Assembly (NCBI GenBank): GCA_005281725.1
Contig: SSBO01000009.1
Coordinates: forward strand, 5,588,363 to 5,652,362
Direction of reading: 5' to 3'
From: Wuchereria bancrofti
Taxonomy: Eukaryota; Nematoda; Chromadorea; Rhabditida; Onchocercidae
DNA: 64,000 nt
Shown: piece after piece, positions 54,201 to 64,000 of the stretch
How positions within the stretch are numbered: position 1 is the first letter of the stretch
How the letters are laid out: each line of letters opens with the position of its first letter
Translations under genes and position numbers: made by a program
Notes under the pieces: model-generated
The model's database searches: none
What the model was told of the DNA's origin: nothing
The model's input: only the letters and a program-made list of their open reading frames with translations

Positions 54201-57200
54201 GTCACCAGGCATCTTTTGCACATGTACCGGCTCACGGAAATCACTCGCATACTATCAAGGAAATACCATCAGTGGGTGTGCCTGATAAAAACAAATTATA
54301 TTTATGAAAAATGCATAACCTCCCATAACTCAGGATCAATACTTTTTCGTAAAGCATCGATATTTTCAAAAACATCTTTTGTGCCTGTCCCGAGCGTTCT
54401 CATACGCCACCAACGTCGACGTCGAAATTTATGTCCTTCCCTGAAGGAATTCATTTAGTAATTTTAATCCTTAATCCCTTAACAATATCTTTTCTCTGTC
54501 CAGATTGCTAATCCACTTGCTCACAGGATAGATAAAAGTTGAATAAATTACGAGGTTATGAAAAATAACTAGTTTAATAAGCCACAAAAGTAAGTTCATT
54601 AACCTCTCTCTGTAATCAATAACGGCGTCATCATTAGCAAAATTAACTGCACTCGAAGAGTAAGACCATCCTTCAGCATCACCTGCACAAAAGAGATCAA
54701 TCGTCCAATCACCAACCCATCGCCACCCTCAAATTAAATTAATCTCCAACATCAAATCTGCCACAGATTTTTTTCCCTGTCAGTTCAAGTTGAATGGAAT
54801 TAAGTATCAAAGCGATATTTATTTGCTGAGCAAAAAAATATTTGTTGTCACATGCAAAATTATCACCTGGAGGAGCGTTTCGATCACGAGCATTATCAAT
54901 GAGGTTACCAGATGCACCTGTATAATACAAATCAGTCCAAATATCATCTTGCTTCTCCTGCACTTCAAAAATTTCATCCTCATATTGTGAATGACCGGCA
55001 TCAGGTCCAACCCACATATCATGACAGAACATTATTTTCCATGCTCCCTTAAATTATTAATGAATGGTTATTATTGCGTTCTACCCAAATTCAGTAAAAA
55101 AATATTCAGCTTATCAAGATTTTAAAAATTTAGCCTTATAAGACCATCCGTTAGACACTTTTATATCGTCTTCAGACATTCGAATAATTCCCGTTTCATC
55201 CGATCGAGCGTAGGGTTCACCACTAAAACCATTCTGTTAAGAGATTATTCTTTTTGCTTTTATTGGCAAAAAAGTTCCTTTCCAGCATTTCAGCACCATC
55301 AAACTACATTTACATAAATTTATAAATTTCAATAAATCGAACTTTTTCCCGTCAGTCTCCATCCACTGACCACTTATATGCCTTCGTTGATTTTCGAAAA
55401 CTTCTGCAAAATATTGAACTACTCCAGGCTTAATTGCTTTATCCCAATCGCTGCGATCCGTTACTTTTCCAAACCACAGGCGAAGATGAACAATGGCTGG
55501 TATTTGTTCCTTTTTTTCCCGCTTCTCATTATAGCTTGGCCACTTTAGTGTTATTGCTCGCAGACGTCCACAAAACATTCCCCGATAGCAGTCTTTGTTG
55601 TGATAATAAATCTAAACATAGATCTGCTCTATGTCCTTGAATAATCAGCTTCAAGAATATTTGGCCAATGTAATAAATGAGACTCGCAACAGAATGAAAT
55701 AATTTTAGACGAAATGAAATTCGCTACCACCTTTCTTCTATCTCAGCTAACTTTATCAAAGTACGAATATAACTTCTCTACGAACGAGATAATTTCAATT
55801 TGAATAAAATCAGAATTACTTCGTTAACAGGAATTCGCGCGAATGCAAGTAATTCGTCCCCATCGCACATCGAAAGTATTGCATCCGGAATTGACATCTC
55901 TGGCTCATTTGAAATTTTCATTAAGAGTTCAGCGGTCCGCTGCAGATCATTCAAAGCAATCTGGAAAATTAGACAGAACTGATTAATATTTATACATCGT
56001 TTCGATTAAGATAGAAATTATAACTAAGAATAATAATACAGCATAGAGTACAGTTCTCCAAAGTGCCATTTAATTATCAAATTGCCCTCTTTGATTGCGT
56101 TAATGATAAATAGATATTGACTTCATTGACTTGAAACACGTCTTTTTTATCATATTTCAGTGTGGCAAAATCTTCGATCATTTTGACAACGGATGAGATA
56201 ATAACAAGACGACGATGTCGATCAAGCGATGATGATAACGGTGATTCCCAGTCTTGTTCAATGCTGTAAGCAGAAATCTCTCTTTAACATTTAAATGATT
56301 GGTTGTAACTATTAATTTCAGTAACAAATGAAATTAAACCAAAAGTCATTCAATGTTTCATTTGTAGAGACAAACCATTTGCTTAATTTAGCAAAATAAT
56401 CGCAAGCCTGTTCAATAGCATCAACAATAATTGAAGAAGCTTCTCTTTTACTATCAGATTTCAACTTTGCCAAACTGGAAGAGTGCAACAGCATCTTGGC
56501 TATCTAAACATAGTTGAATATGTCAAAATCAAAGTACGTTAACATCCAACGATATAGCAGATGATAACAAAACAAAATCAAACCATCGTACCTTCTGCAA
56601 AACATTGGAGTGTCTCATTCGAAATGAAACATCCTCCCACGCACAAGGGATTTCACAAACAGGTTTGTGATTTCCCCATGGCATCGCATAGTACTTCTCA
56701 GCAAAGGCTGGCATAACCTTAACAATAAGTAACTTTTTATTATTCCAAAGTTCTGTAATGTGCTATTTTAATTTCAAAGTTTCACTTAGCATTAAAATAT
56801 CCAAAAAAGTTCTAAAATCTTTGATATGACACAACAATATAAACATAGAAATATAAATAATAGAAAAAAGTTACCGAAAGTGTACGTGCCGTACATTTTG
56901 GTACCTTTCCGTAGGCTCGATTGCCGTATTCTCCTATACTCAACGAAAAACGCACATTTTTGGATCTGTTGAAGCAGAAGTCAAAAATTTCTCATCAAAT
57001 GCAAACAAATTCATATTTGGAAAATTAAAAAAATTCATCGAGAAACCTACTTAAGTTTAGGATGAATCATATTTACAGCAAAAAATGTAGACAGTAATAC
57101 ATATTCTGATGTACGCAGTTGTGGTTTCAACGATAGCACAACATCAGGAGTTACCAAATCACGACAAATTTGTCCACAGTTTTCTTCCAAACATATCACT

Positions 57201-60041
57201 TCAATAAGCGCACGAGCAACAAAACTGCAATTCGATATTATTTTTCTGTCACAAGCAAGTAGGAAATTTGTTAACATGAACGAATTAATTAATACCAATC
57301 GCCTGATCGTCTTCCTTCTCGTATTGCTTTCTCTACTTTTCTCGTTATTTCTTGTTCAGTTGAAGCATAAAAGCTTATATATGATGGACCAAATACTGGT
57401 AGAAAACTATAAAATGTGACACGAGAAAGAAATTACCATTTAGCTTATTTCTGGTTATTATTTTTGGGACTTAATTAGTCTTTAATATAAAAATGAACCC
57501 TTGATTATCAGAGCTAGATTGGCCGCTTGCTATTGCATTCACATATCCCGACTGACAAATATCAGACAAATTTAAGTGGGCAGTAGCCAGTATTTTCTCC
57601 GCGTTATTTTTGCGAATTTTTGTCTGATAAACGAGAATAATACGAAATGATATCTAAAATAAACTTCGTTGTTGTAACTCAGTTTGCAGCGTTCCAAATA
57701 TGACAGTTTGCACTTCCTCACTTTTCAAGGACTTATTCCATAACACAAGTAATATTTCACTTTTATTATTTCCTTCAGATATTTAATTTGAAAAAATGAC
57801 TAACGAACATATTTAACGACGGTTGGCCAAACCACAGGAAGCATGATTTCCTCGTTAAAATCAATCACTTCATAAAGAGCTGGCAAAACGTGTGTCATTT
57901 CACGTGCTTTTCCAACCTAAAAAATTTAATTCACAATTTTTTTTAATCCAAAATATACACTTCATTCTTGAAAGGTAACTCTGTATACCTGTACTTGAAC
58001 AGCGAGCTTCGCAACATCATTGTTGTGCATTCGCAAATGGTCAGCTATTTGGCACAATTGAAAAATTCTTACCTGGAAATAAATAACTGTAACGTTCGAC
58101 TATTAAAAAGCTCATTAAGTGTAAACTTAATTACAAATGCACTATTTAAAAAAAAAACATTTTTATCTTATTAAGTCACATTCTTTTCTACGTTTCTATA
58201 ATTTTCAACTACACAATTACCAGCATGGTATACTGCATTAGTGAACCGGAGAACAAAATATCCTCGTCATCATGTGTCACCATACTGCGTAACGATGGTG
58301 CCGGTGTTGGATCAAGGCTTCGACGCACATTCATCGACACCTTTTAAACGAATAACGAAATGAATTATAATGTTGAGCAAATTGAAGAAAATATTAAAAG
58401 TTATATAGGAATTTAATAGAGATTATGACATTTATTGTTCAATAGTAACATTTTTATAATTTTTTTAAAAAGAGCAGAATTGAATTAAATGTTGACCAGA
58501 AAACTCCATAGCACTTTATAATATTTTTTGCACGGATTTCCAAAAAGTAATACTTCAAATTGAAATTGAAATTTAGAACCTTCAGAAAGCCACGTATATC
58601 GGAAGAAGCAATTTGATCGGTCTCTCCAGTTGCTTCAATTTCTTGATAGTCAGCTCTAAGAACAAGCCATTTTTCTTGAAGCAAGTGTCGTTCTGATTTG
58701 TAAATGTATCCTAGCTCGCATTGAAATCCTCCGATCAATGCATCACTTGCAAATTGTCGAGCATTGTAAACCTGTCCCAAAATTTTGGATTAATAGTTTT
58801 GTAGATCTAATTAGAGTAAGATTTAGGAACTACCATAGAGGTAAAACTATGGATATATGCTATTGAAAACTCAACAATATGAAAGAGATATTTCCATATA
58901 TTTTGAAAAATTCTTTTAAATCCCAGAAAAGGAAATGCGACATGTAAATGGTCGGTTATAAGTGAACTTTTCCTTTTTTTCGGCTTTAGGAAACGATCTT
59001 TCTTTATCAGATCTTGAAATACAAGAAACTCTACAAAAAAGCTGATACTCTGAATTCCAAACATATTTGCATCATATCTTGGAGGGACTTTTGGACCGTG
59101 AAAGAGAGACACTCATTCCAACGTGGTGAATTTGTATTATGTTGTGATAGACTAGAACGACAACGTCCATCTAAGATCACGCGAAGCAAAGGATTTAAAT
59201 TATTTCCATAAAGTTCACGGGCTTCAAATATATATAGTCGTACCTGAAATAAAATTTGTCTTTTTTCAGTCCTTAAAGTTAATAGGGCTTTCTTCGAGGT
59301 AATCTTACAACTCTGGAAAGTTCAATCAATTCTGAAAAAAGTGAAAAGCAACGATTAATTCAGTAAAGGTTTGAAGCTTACAATGAAAGACTGCAACATG
59401 TCAAGATCTTCCTTTTCATCTTCCATCTCAGTTATTTGTTGAACAGCTGCAGCTCTTCGTTTCTTATGCAATGCAATAGTGTGACGCGAATTATCCGTTG
59501 AACTGGTTGTTTCGGATACCTACATCAGATCATGAAAAGCATATAGAGTTACACATACTGCAACCTCAAGGCTTAAAGCTTCATTAAATGTCTCAACGTT
59601 TCACTTTTCTGATTTTTTTAATCTAGTATTTAGTAAGTTTATAATTTTTGAGTCATCTTTACAAATATGTCTGGCGCTTGCTTGAAAAGCCAAAATAATA
59701 AAATCGGCTTTACGTATTAAGTTAGAAACTTGTATAACATGTAAGCACATAAGAAGGCTGACCAGCTCTCGATCCGACGAAACTGCATCAGTAGTTTGCA
59801 TAGGTGTTTCGGTGAATTCACTTTCAGCTAGCTCAGTTTTAATGTCCTTCGATTTACTGTTTTCATCATATTCCATTGATTGTGATGATACTGACCGATC
59901 ACGTGAGATACGTGACTTTACATGTCGGCTAACTTTCCGAAGTTTTGATAATATTTTTCCACGGCCTCCTTTCTTTTTTTTTACCTTTTCCACATTTCTT
60001 AAGTTTGCAGCTTCATCGTAATCATCTTCCTCGCTACTCAT
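48238..60041 (-). CDS. fer-1: Type I ferlin (FER-1 / dysferlin / myoferlin family)
   Basis: Thirty-nine exons, from 59763-60041 down to 48238-48450, join in phase to 1,999 residues. Ferlins are tail-anchored multi-C2 proteins that bind calcium and phospholipid and drive membrane fusion; FER-1 acts in sperm activation. Residues 1-139 are charged linker. A C2 domain follows ([13 protein letters not shown] to KWLVL, about 140-268), then another (about 309-450), FerA/FerB-like segments (about 450-805), Trp/Arg-rich DysF repeats ([16 protein letters not shown]; about 805-1017), a C2 at about 1018-1145, one at 1208-1294, DWWSKYY, a C2 at about 1422-1564, and LVPEHVETR, then the last C2 with [24 protein letters not shown] and a C-terminal helix ([16 protein letters not shown]) close the protein. 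No C2A was found. Two introns have GC donors. An extra first exon at 60262-60309 is possible. Confidence 0.93.
49176..49324 (-). other. Cysteine cluster in the last C2 domain of the ferlin
   Basis: This exon, about residues 1796-1845, contains nine cysteines within about 23 residues, in the order C-x5-C-x-C-C-x3-C-x-C-x-C, followed by a Lys/Arg run (KRKERKK). It sits in the loop between the last C2 strands and YGWWPC, where human ferlins, as far as I recall, have one Cys. Metal binding or palmitoylation next to membrane are possible, both inferred. Confidence 0.7.
50523..50524 (-). other. GC splice donor (ferlin)
   Basis: The exon ends with LYILIK (codon AAG) and the intron begins GCTTGT. 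The next exon continues [11 protein letters not shown] with the same spacing as other ferlins and in phase 0. GT alternatives 3 and 17 bases downstream give stops or a broken frame. Confidence 0.75.
55133..55134 (-). other. GC splice donor (ferlin, DysF region)
   Basis: The exon ends NGWSYK (codon AAG) and the intron begins GCTAAA. The next exon starts GAWKIM in phase 0, matching the DysF spacing of Trp residues. The only close GT upstream breaks the frame. Confidence 0.75.
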
Positions 60042-61259
60042 GTTTCGTTTTTCACGCAACTACATTAGTATTAATCATTCATTGATAGTTTTAAAGGTCA
60101 ATCACTATTAGCATGAAACATTTCTAAGACGTAAAAATGTGGCGACATCATTCAGTTGAAGAAAGGATAAATGATACGAAGCAGATAGATAGGAATTTAG
60201 GAATTGTAGGGGAGTGTTAAGCAAATGAAGTAGATATTACTAGATGAGCAGTTGAAGTCACTTTCCAAAGTTTACTTTCTCCTAGCAGATTCCTTTTCAG
60301 CTTCTTCATTTGCTTATTTAGAAATCGTCCCGTCTTCGTATTATTTCGTTTCTTAGACTCTCATAAAATCAACATTTTCCAGCAAAAACAAACCTTGAAT
60401 TTTAATTTTGGTTTTAATAAAAATTTATTTGCAAGTTGCTATTGATTATAACAAAGATAGAAAAGATACATTTCGTCAAATTAGCGTGCAAATAAAGCAA
60501 ACTGAACTTTCATGAAATGAAAATAGGCTTACAAATAAAGTTGGATTTTAAAAAGTTTTGAAAATGAAGTACCAAAGCACAGGAGTTGACAATAAGAGTT
60601 GTATATTACAACTATTCATGAATGATAGATAAAGAAGCCGTTTATATTAAACTAATTTAAAATATTAAAAAATTAGTAATCAAAATGGACCTGTCGTCAG
60701 AATCGTTTGACAATAAAATGACTAGACTTGTCTTAATGACAGAAACAAAAAAAATTTAGAATAAATCGAATTGAAAGAGGAAACGACCGAATAATGGTTT
60801 AGGTTTAAAAAAATTCTACTTTCAAAAAATTTCCATATTCAAATTTTCAGAAATTCATTGATTTTCATAGTGGAATTGTCATTAGTTCGAAGTGAAAAGA
60901 ATTTTCATAATTTCTTGCATTCTTTCCACCTTTCACAGCCAAAATAACAATACAATTTTTCTAAAAATTACGAAAGTTTTTATTTTTTTCATTGATTTTA
61001 TTTATTTGGAGATAATTCTAAACTGCAATGGATCTTCTTTAATGACAGATTTCAATGTCAAATTGAAAAAAGAAATTTTCATTTTAATTTTGTTTTTTGT
61101 TTTGAAAATTTAGAAGGGATATCGAATGAAGCATTACTATCACTTCAGTGACTGTTCATAATATTGTTTTAAAAGAGGCGGAAAATTTCAAAAGTACATA
61201 TTACGCTAGATTTTACATATTACAGTATTAGCATTGGTCTCAGATCTAAACAAGAAGGA
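60042..61259. other. Gap between the ferlin and DM-factor genes
   Basis: No C2A exon of the ferlin was found here on the minus strand. An acceptor ends at 60060, 19 bases upstream of the ferlin ATG. A minus-strand frame at 60262-60309 (MKKLKRNLLGESKLWK) has a GTGACT donor and joins in phase 0 to that acceptor, so it could be an alternative first exon. The rest looks non-coding. Confidence 0.5.
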
Positions 61260-62010
61260 TTAAAGAATGCCAAGCGCAAATTGCATTATTGCAAGAGTAT
61301 TCAGAACTGCATCAGCTGGATTGTACAAACCGCAGACTGCTGGCACATTTACAGCAGTAATGGGTAATAAAAGAGACTGTGGTCTCAGTGGTATAGGATA
61401 TACTAAACTGTTAGATGATACTGCATCTGATTTTTTAGATTCATCGAAAGTTGCGACTGATATGTTCGTTTCAGCCGAAAGTTCGGATCTCGCTGGCAAC
61501 AGCTGAATATTACTCAGTGATTAATCAGACGTACTTCTATTTGCGAATAGTTTGTAAATCTTTGAAACTATAACAATTTTATGAATATTCAGTAAGTCTT
61601 CGGTTAAGGTCGACTAAATCCGGAAGGTTTTATCAGATTTAGGTTCATTTAGTTAATTTGAAATTGAAAAACTCCACTTTGAAAAAAATCAATTTGAAAT
61701 TGAAAGAAAAAGTCAATTGGAAAAGCTCTCCTGCATATAACTCTCATCGAGATTTTGAACAAACAAGTTACTTACTGAGAATAATTATTAACCTACTAAA
61801 TCATTAGCTCACCGTATAAGATGGCAAGTCCATCTCAGGAATGGGAATAGGTATTTCAGCGAAATCTTGGTCATAAGTTCGTTTTACCAACTTCTTGTCC
61901 AGGTTAGTAAATATCGATAGCATATTTGAATTAGTGAATGAATTCACTGATATTGGCACATCTAGGAATCCCAAATGAATGAATGATTAGTCTCTTCCTT
62001 TCTTTCTCTT

Positions 62011-62046
<36 letters not shown>

Positions 62047-63633
62047 ATCGAAAAGATTTCAGGCTGCGCATATTACTAAAAGGATTTTGTTTTTTCTAAC
62101 AAACACACTCAAGCGCACAAATCAGGCTAACTCCTTTCAATGATATCAGATTAATCTTCACAGTATTTTAAAACAGATGTGAAATTGAAGAAACAAAGTG
62201 TTGCTTACGAGCTTGTCGTTCTTTTTTATGTTCGTTAGATCTAAGTTTTGAGGCCTTCAAAATTTGATCTAATTTTCGCCTCTTTTCGATCAATTCACAT
62301 TGATCACACGCGCACTTAGCATATAAACAATGCCTCTTGTGTTCCTAAATTGATCTTTTACTCAGTATATTCATTGTCTCTACAAGAATTTAAAAAATGC
62401 TCATTCGAAACACAATTTCAAGTTCAATTTATTCAGAAATGTTATCCAGAAACCTATAAAATCTAAAAAGTCTTGCAAATCAATAAATATCATACTTTTT
62501 TCCAAACCAAAACACCATGATTTTTGCATTTTTGACAAATGTAGCATTGATTTTGGGTTGTGGTACTTGTTTTAGTTACTTTTCTAAAGTGGTATGTCTG
62601 AAATATTTTAAGAATAGACTAAGACTAATAAGTGATGTGGTCGAAGATTTTTTTTTATTATCATAATTCGTTTTACCTGAATAGGAAATCTTTATTTCCA
62701 AATACTGATAAAATCACTTTTATAACTTGGAAAAGAACGGTCAGTCAAAAATCTGATTCCCAAAAAAGGAATTTGAAGGGGAAGAATCATTTACTTTATA
62801 ACGCAAAAAAAAATGTTTTGCAAATATTCAATTTTTAATTTTTCAAACTCATATATAATCAGTTGTTTGCACCACTCATTCACTACAGAAGTAAACTTAC
62901 CGCCGGATCATTTTCATTAAAATAATTTTGCGGCGTAATAGTTGCTTGAGTGAGTTGCGAAGTACGCTGGAATATTTTATCTTGCGCGCGGCGTATACGA
63001 ATCTGCGTGCTCATAATTTGTCGACGTTGACGTATCAGTAAGCACTGCAACATATGGATGAATAGTTGTTTTTATGTTGATGTAAATCATAAATTACCTA
63101 AATTTTGAACAAAAAAGTATTTTATGCTGAGTAAAGTTAATTCTTTATTTCTAGCTTATATATAAGTGTTTTTATTTATTTATTTACTTATTTATTTATT
63201 TACTTATTTATTTATTTCTAAAAGAAAAAGGGAGTTAAATCGTAATGAATTCGAGAGCAATTTTTAAAAGTCCAATTGATCCCGGCTACTCAAAGACAGT
63301 TATCGTGTTTTCATGTCTTACTTTTGAGCAGCTACAGTTCTTCCGATTGCAGTGATGGCCACGCGTTTCCACTAGCATTCCGTGCTGTCGACAAATTCCG
63401 CAATGGCGTTTCACATCTAAAGCCTTTTCCTTTTTGTTTTACATCATTATTTTCGGGGATTTTTCCACTCGAAGTTATAACTTAATTTTCACTTTCAAAA
63501 ATATATTAACAACTTAAAAGTTCCAAAATAGTTATTATGCGAATTATCCGATAAATCTATTAAAATTACGCTAACCTTTGGGCATCTTTTTACTTATGGC
63601 AAAATATCGCTTACAGTTCTCTTCTTTAGACAT
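61260..63633 (-). CDS. DM-domain transcription factor with two DM domains (MAB-3/DMD-3-like)
   Basis: Seven exons splice in phase to 308 residues: 63576-63633, 63322-63416, 62901-63044, 62496-62597, 62209-62344, 61813-61961, 61260-61502. DM domains are intertwined zinc modules that bind DNA in the minor groove and control male development. DM1 (about residues 23-70) reads CGICRQHGMLVE...HHCNRKNCSCSKCLLIRQRR and continues into a recognition tail, STQIRIRRAQ. DM2 (about 116-165) reads CQKCKNHGVLVW...EHKRHC...CACDQCELIEKRR. DM2 has the canonical ligand spacing; DM1 has two residues fewer between His and Cys. The C-terminal part is Pro/Ser/Leu-rich without a known domain. C. elegans MAB-3 and DMD-3 both have two DM domains, so the orthology is open. 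An acceptor (TTTATAG) three bases before the ATG suggests trans-splicing. Confidence 0.9.
62005..62046. repeat. CT/AT simple repeat in an intron of the DM gene
   Basis: A CT-rich tract with about nine CT units passes into about seven AT units. It lies in the intron between exons 61813-61961 and 62209-62344. It is ordinary simple sequence. Confidence 0.85.
63170..63220. repeat. (ATTT)n array in an intron of the DM gene
   Basis: About twelve ATTT units with occasional ACTT variants lie between the exons 62901-63044 and 63322-63416. It is simple sequence with no coding potential. Confidence 0.85.
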
Positions 63634-63646
63634 TTCCTATAAATTA
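63634..63646 (-). promoter_or_regulatory. Probable trans-splice acceptor of the DM-factor gene
   Basis: In gene sense AATTTATAG ends three bases before the ATG at 63633. It fits a spliced-leader acceptor and supports the chosen start. Confidence 0.4.
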
Positions 63647-64000
63647 GGCATTAATTAAAAACTCAAAAACTAGTTTATTGTTTTGGTTGTAGTGACTAAC
63701 GTTGGAAATAAATCAATTCCTTTGCTTCTAATTAGAATCAAAGATACACAGATTGAAAGAGAAGAAAAAGCACAGCAGAAACAAAAAAAAATTCCCAACG
63801 TAAAAATGGAAGAAAACTCCCAAAAGGTGTGTCCAAATAAAATTGAATCAAAATTATGCCTTATTAGTTAAATTTAAAAATAATAATGTCACTTCAAAGT
63901 ACAGAACAAAGAAAGTACTTTAAAATGCTGCTGGATAAAATTTTAAACAGCGACTTCTCTCGTTTGTCTCTTTGTATACTTAATTCCCGACCAAAAAGGT
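63647..64000. other. Upstream region of the DM-factor gene
   Basis: AT-rich sequence runs to the end of the window. A 62-codon plus-strand frame at 63683-63871 is Lys/Glu/Gln-rich and has no recognisable family. The promoter of the DM-factor gene should be here or beyond the window. Confidence 0.5.

Overview
The window looks like draft nuclear DNA of a nematode. Genes are split into many short exons by AT-rich introns of roughly 50 to 1,350 bases. Acceptors are mostly TTTTCAG-like, and several start codons sit a few bases after such an acceptor, as in spliced-leader trans-splicing. The proteins match nematode families (GANA-1, HSP-6, FER-1, MAB-3-like). Intron sizes and base composition would suit a filarial or other spirurid worm better than Caenorhabditis, but that is an inference. 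All gene models were spliced by hand from the sequence and checked for reading phase; no database search was possible.

Layout, left to right: a GH27 alpha-galactosidase/alpha-N-acetylgalactosaminidase (minus, 1294-6093); a repeat-rich gap; a small secreted protein carrying an activin type II receptor-like cysteine domain without kinase (plus, 9408-10674); another repeat-rich gap; a MoeA/gephyrin E-domain molybdenum-insertase gene (plus, 15267-18198); mitochondrial HSP70 (minus, 20065-24820); two small membrane-protein genes in head-to-tail order that could form an operon (minus, 25377-26833); palmitoyl-protein thioesterase 1 (minus, 28154-30627); two tandem SLC22-like transporters (minus, 31734-35803 and 41077-45308) with a decayed fragment of a third copy between them; a 39-exon type I ferlin resembling FER-1 (minus, 48238-60041); and a two-DM-domain transcription factor of the MAB-3/DMD-3 kind (minus, 61260-63633).

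The genes do not form one pathway. Two themes recur: lysosomal hydrolysis (GH27, PPT1) and male or sperm biology (ferlin next to the DM factor). The most unusual property is the splicing. Six introns, in four unrelated genes, need a GC donor instead of GT to keep the conserved frame. That is six of about 104 modelled introns. Other points of interest are the kinase-less activin-receptor domain, the identical exon structure of the two transporters, a cysteine cluster in the last C2 domain of the ferlin, the apparent absence of its C2A domain, and a shortened zinc loop in the first DM domain.
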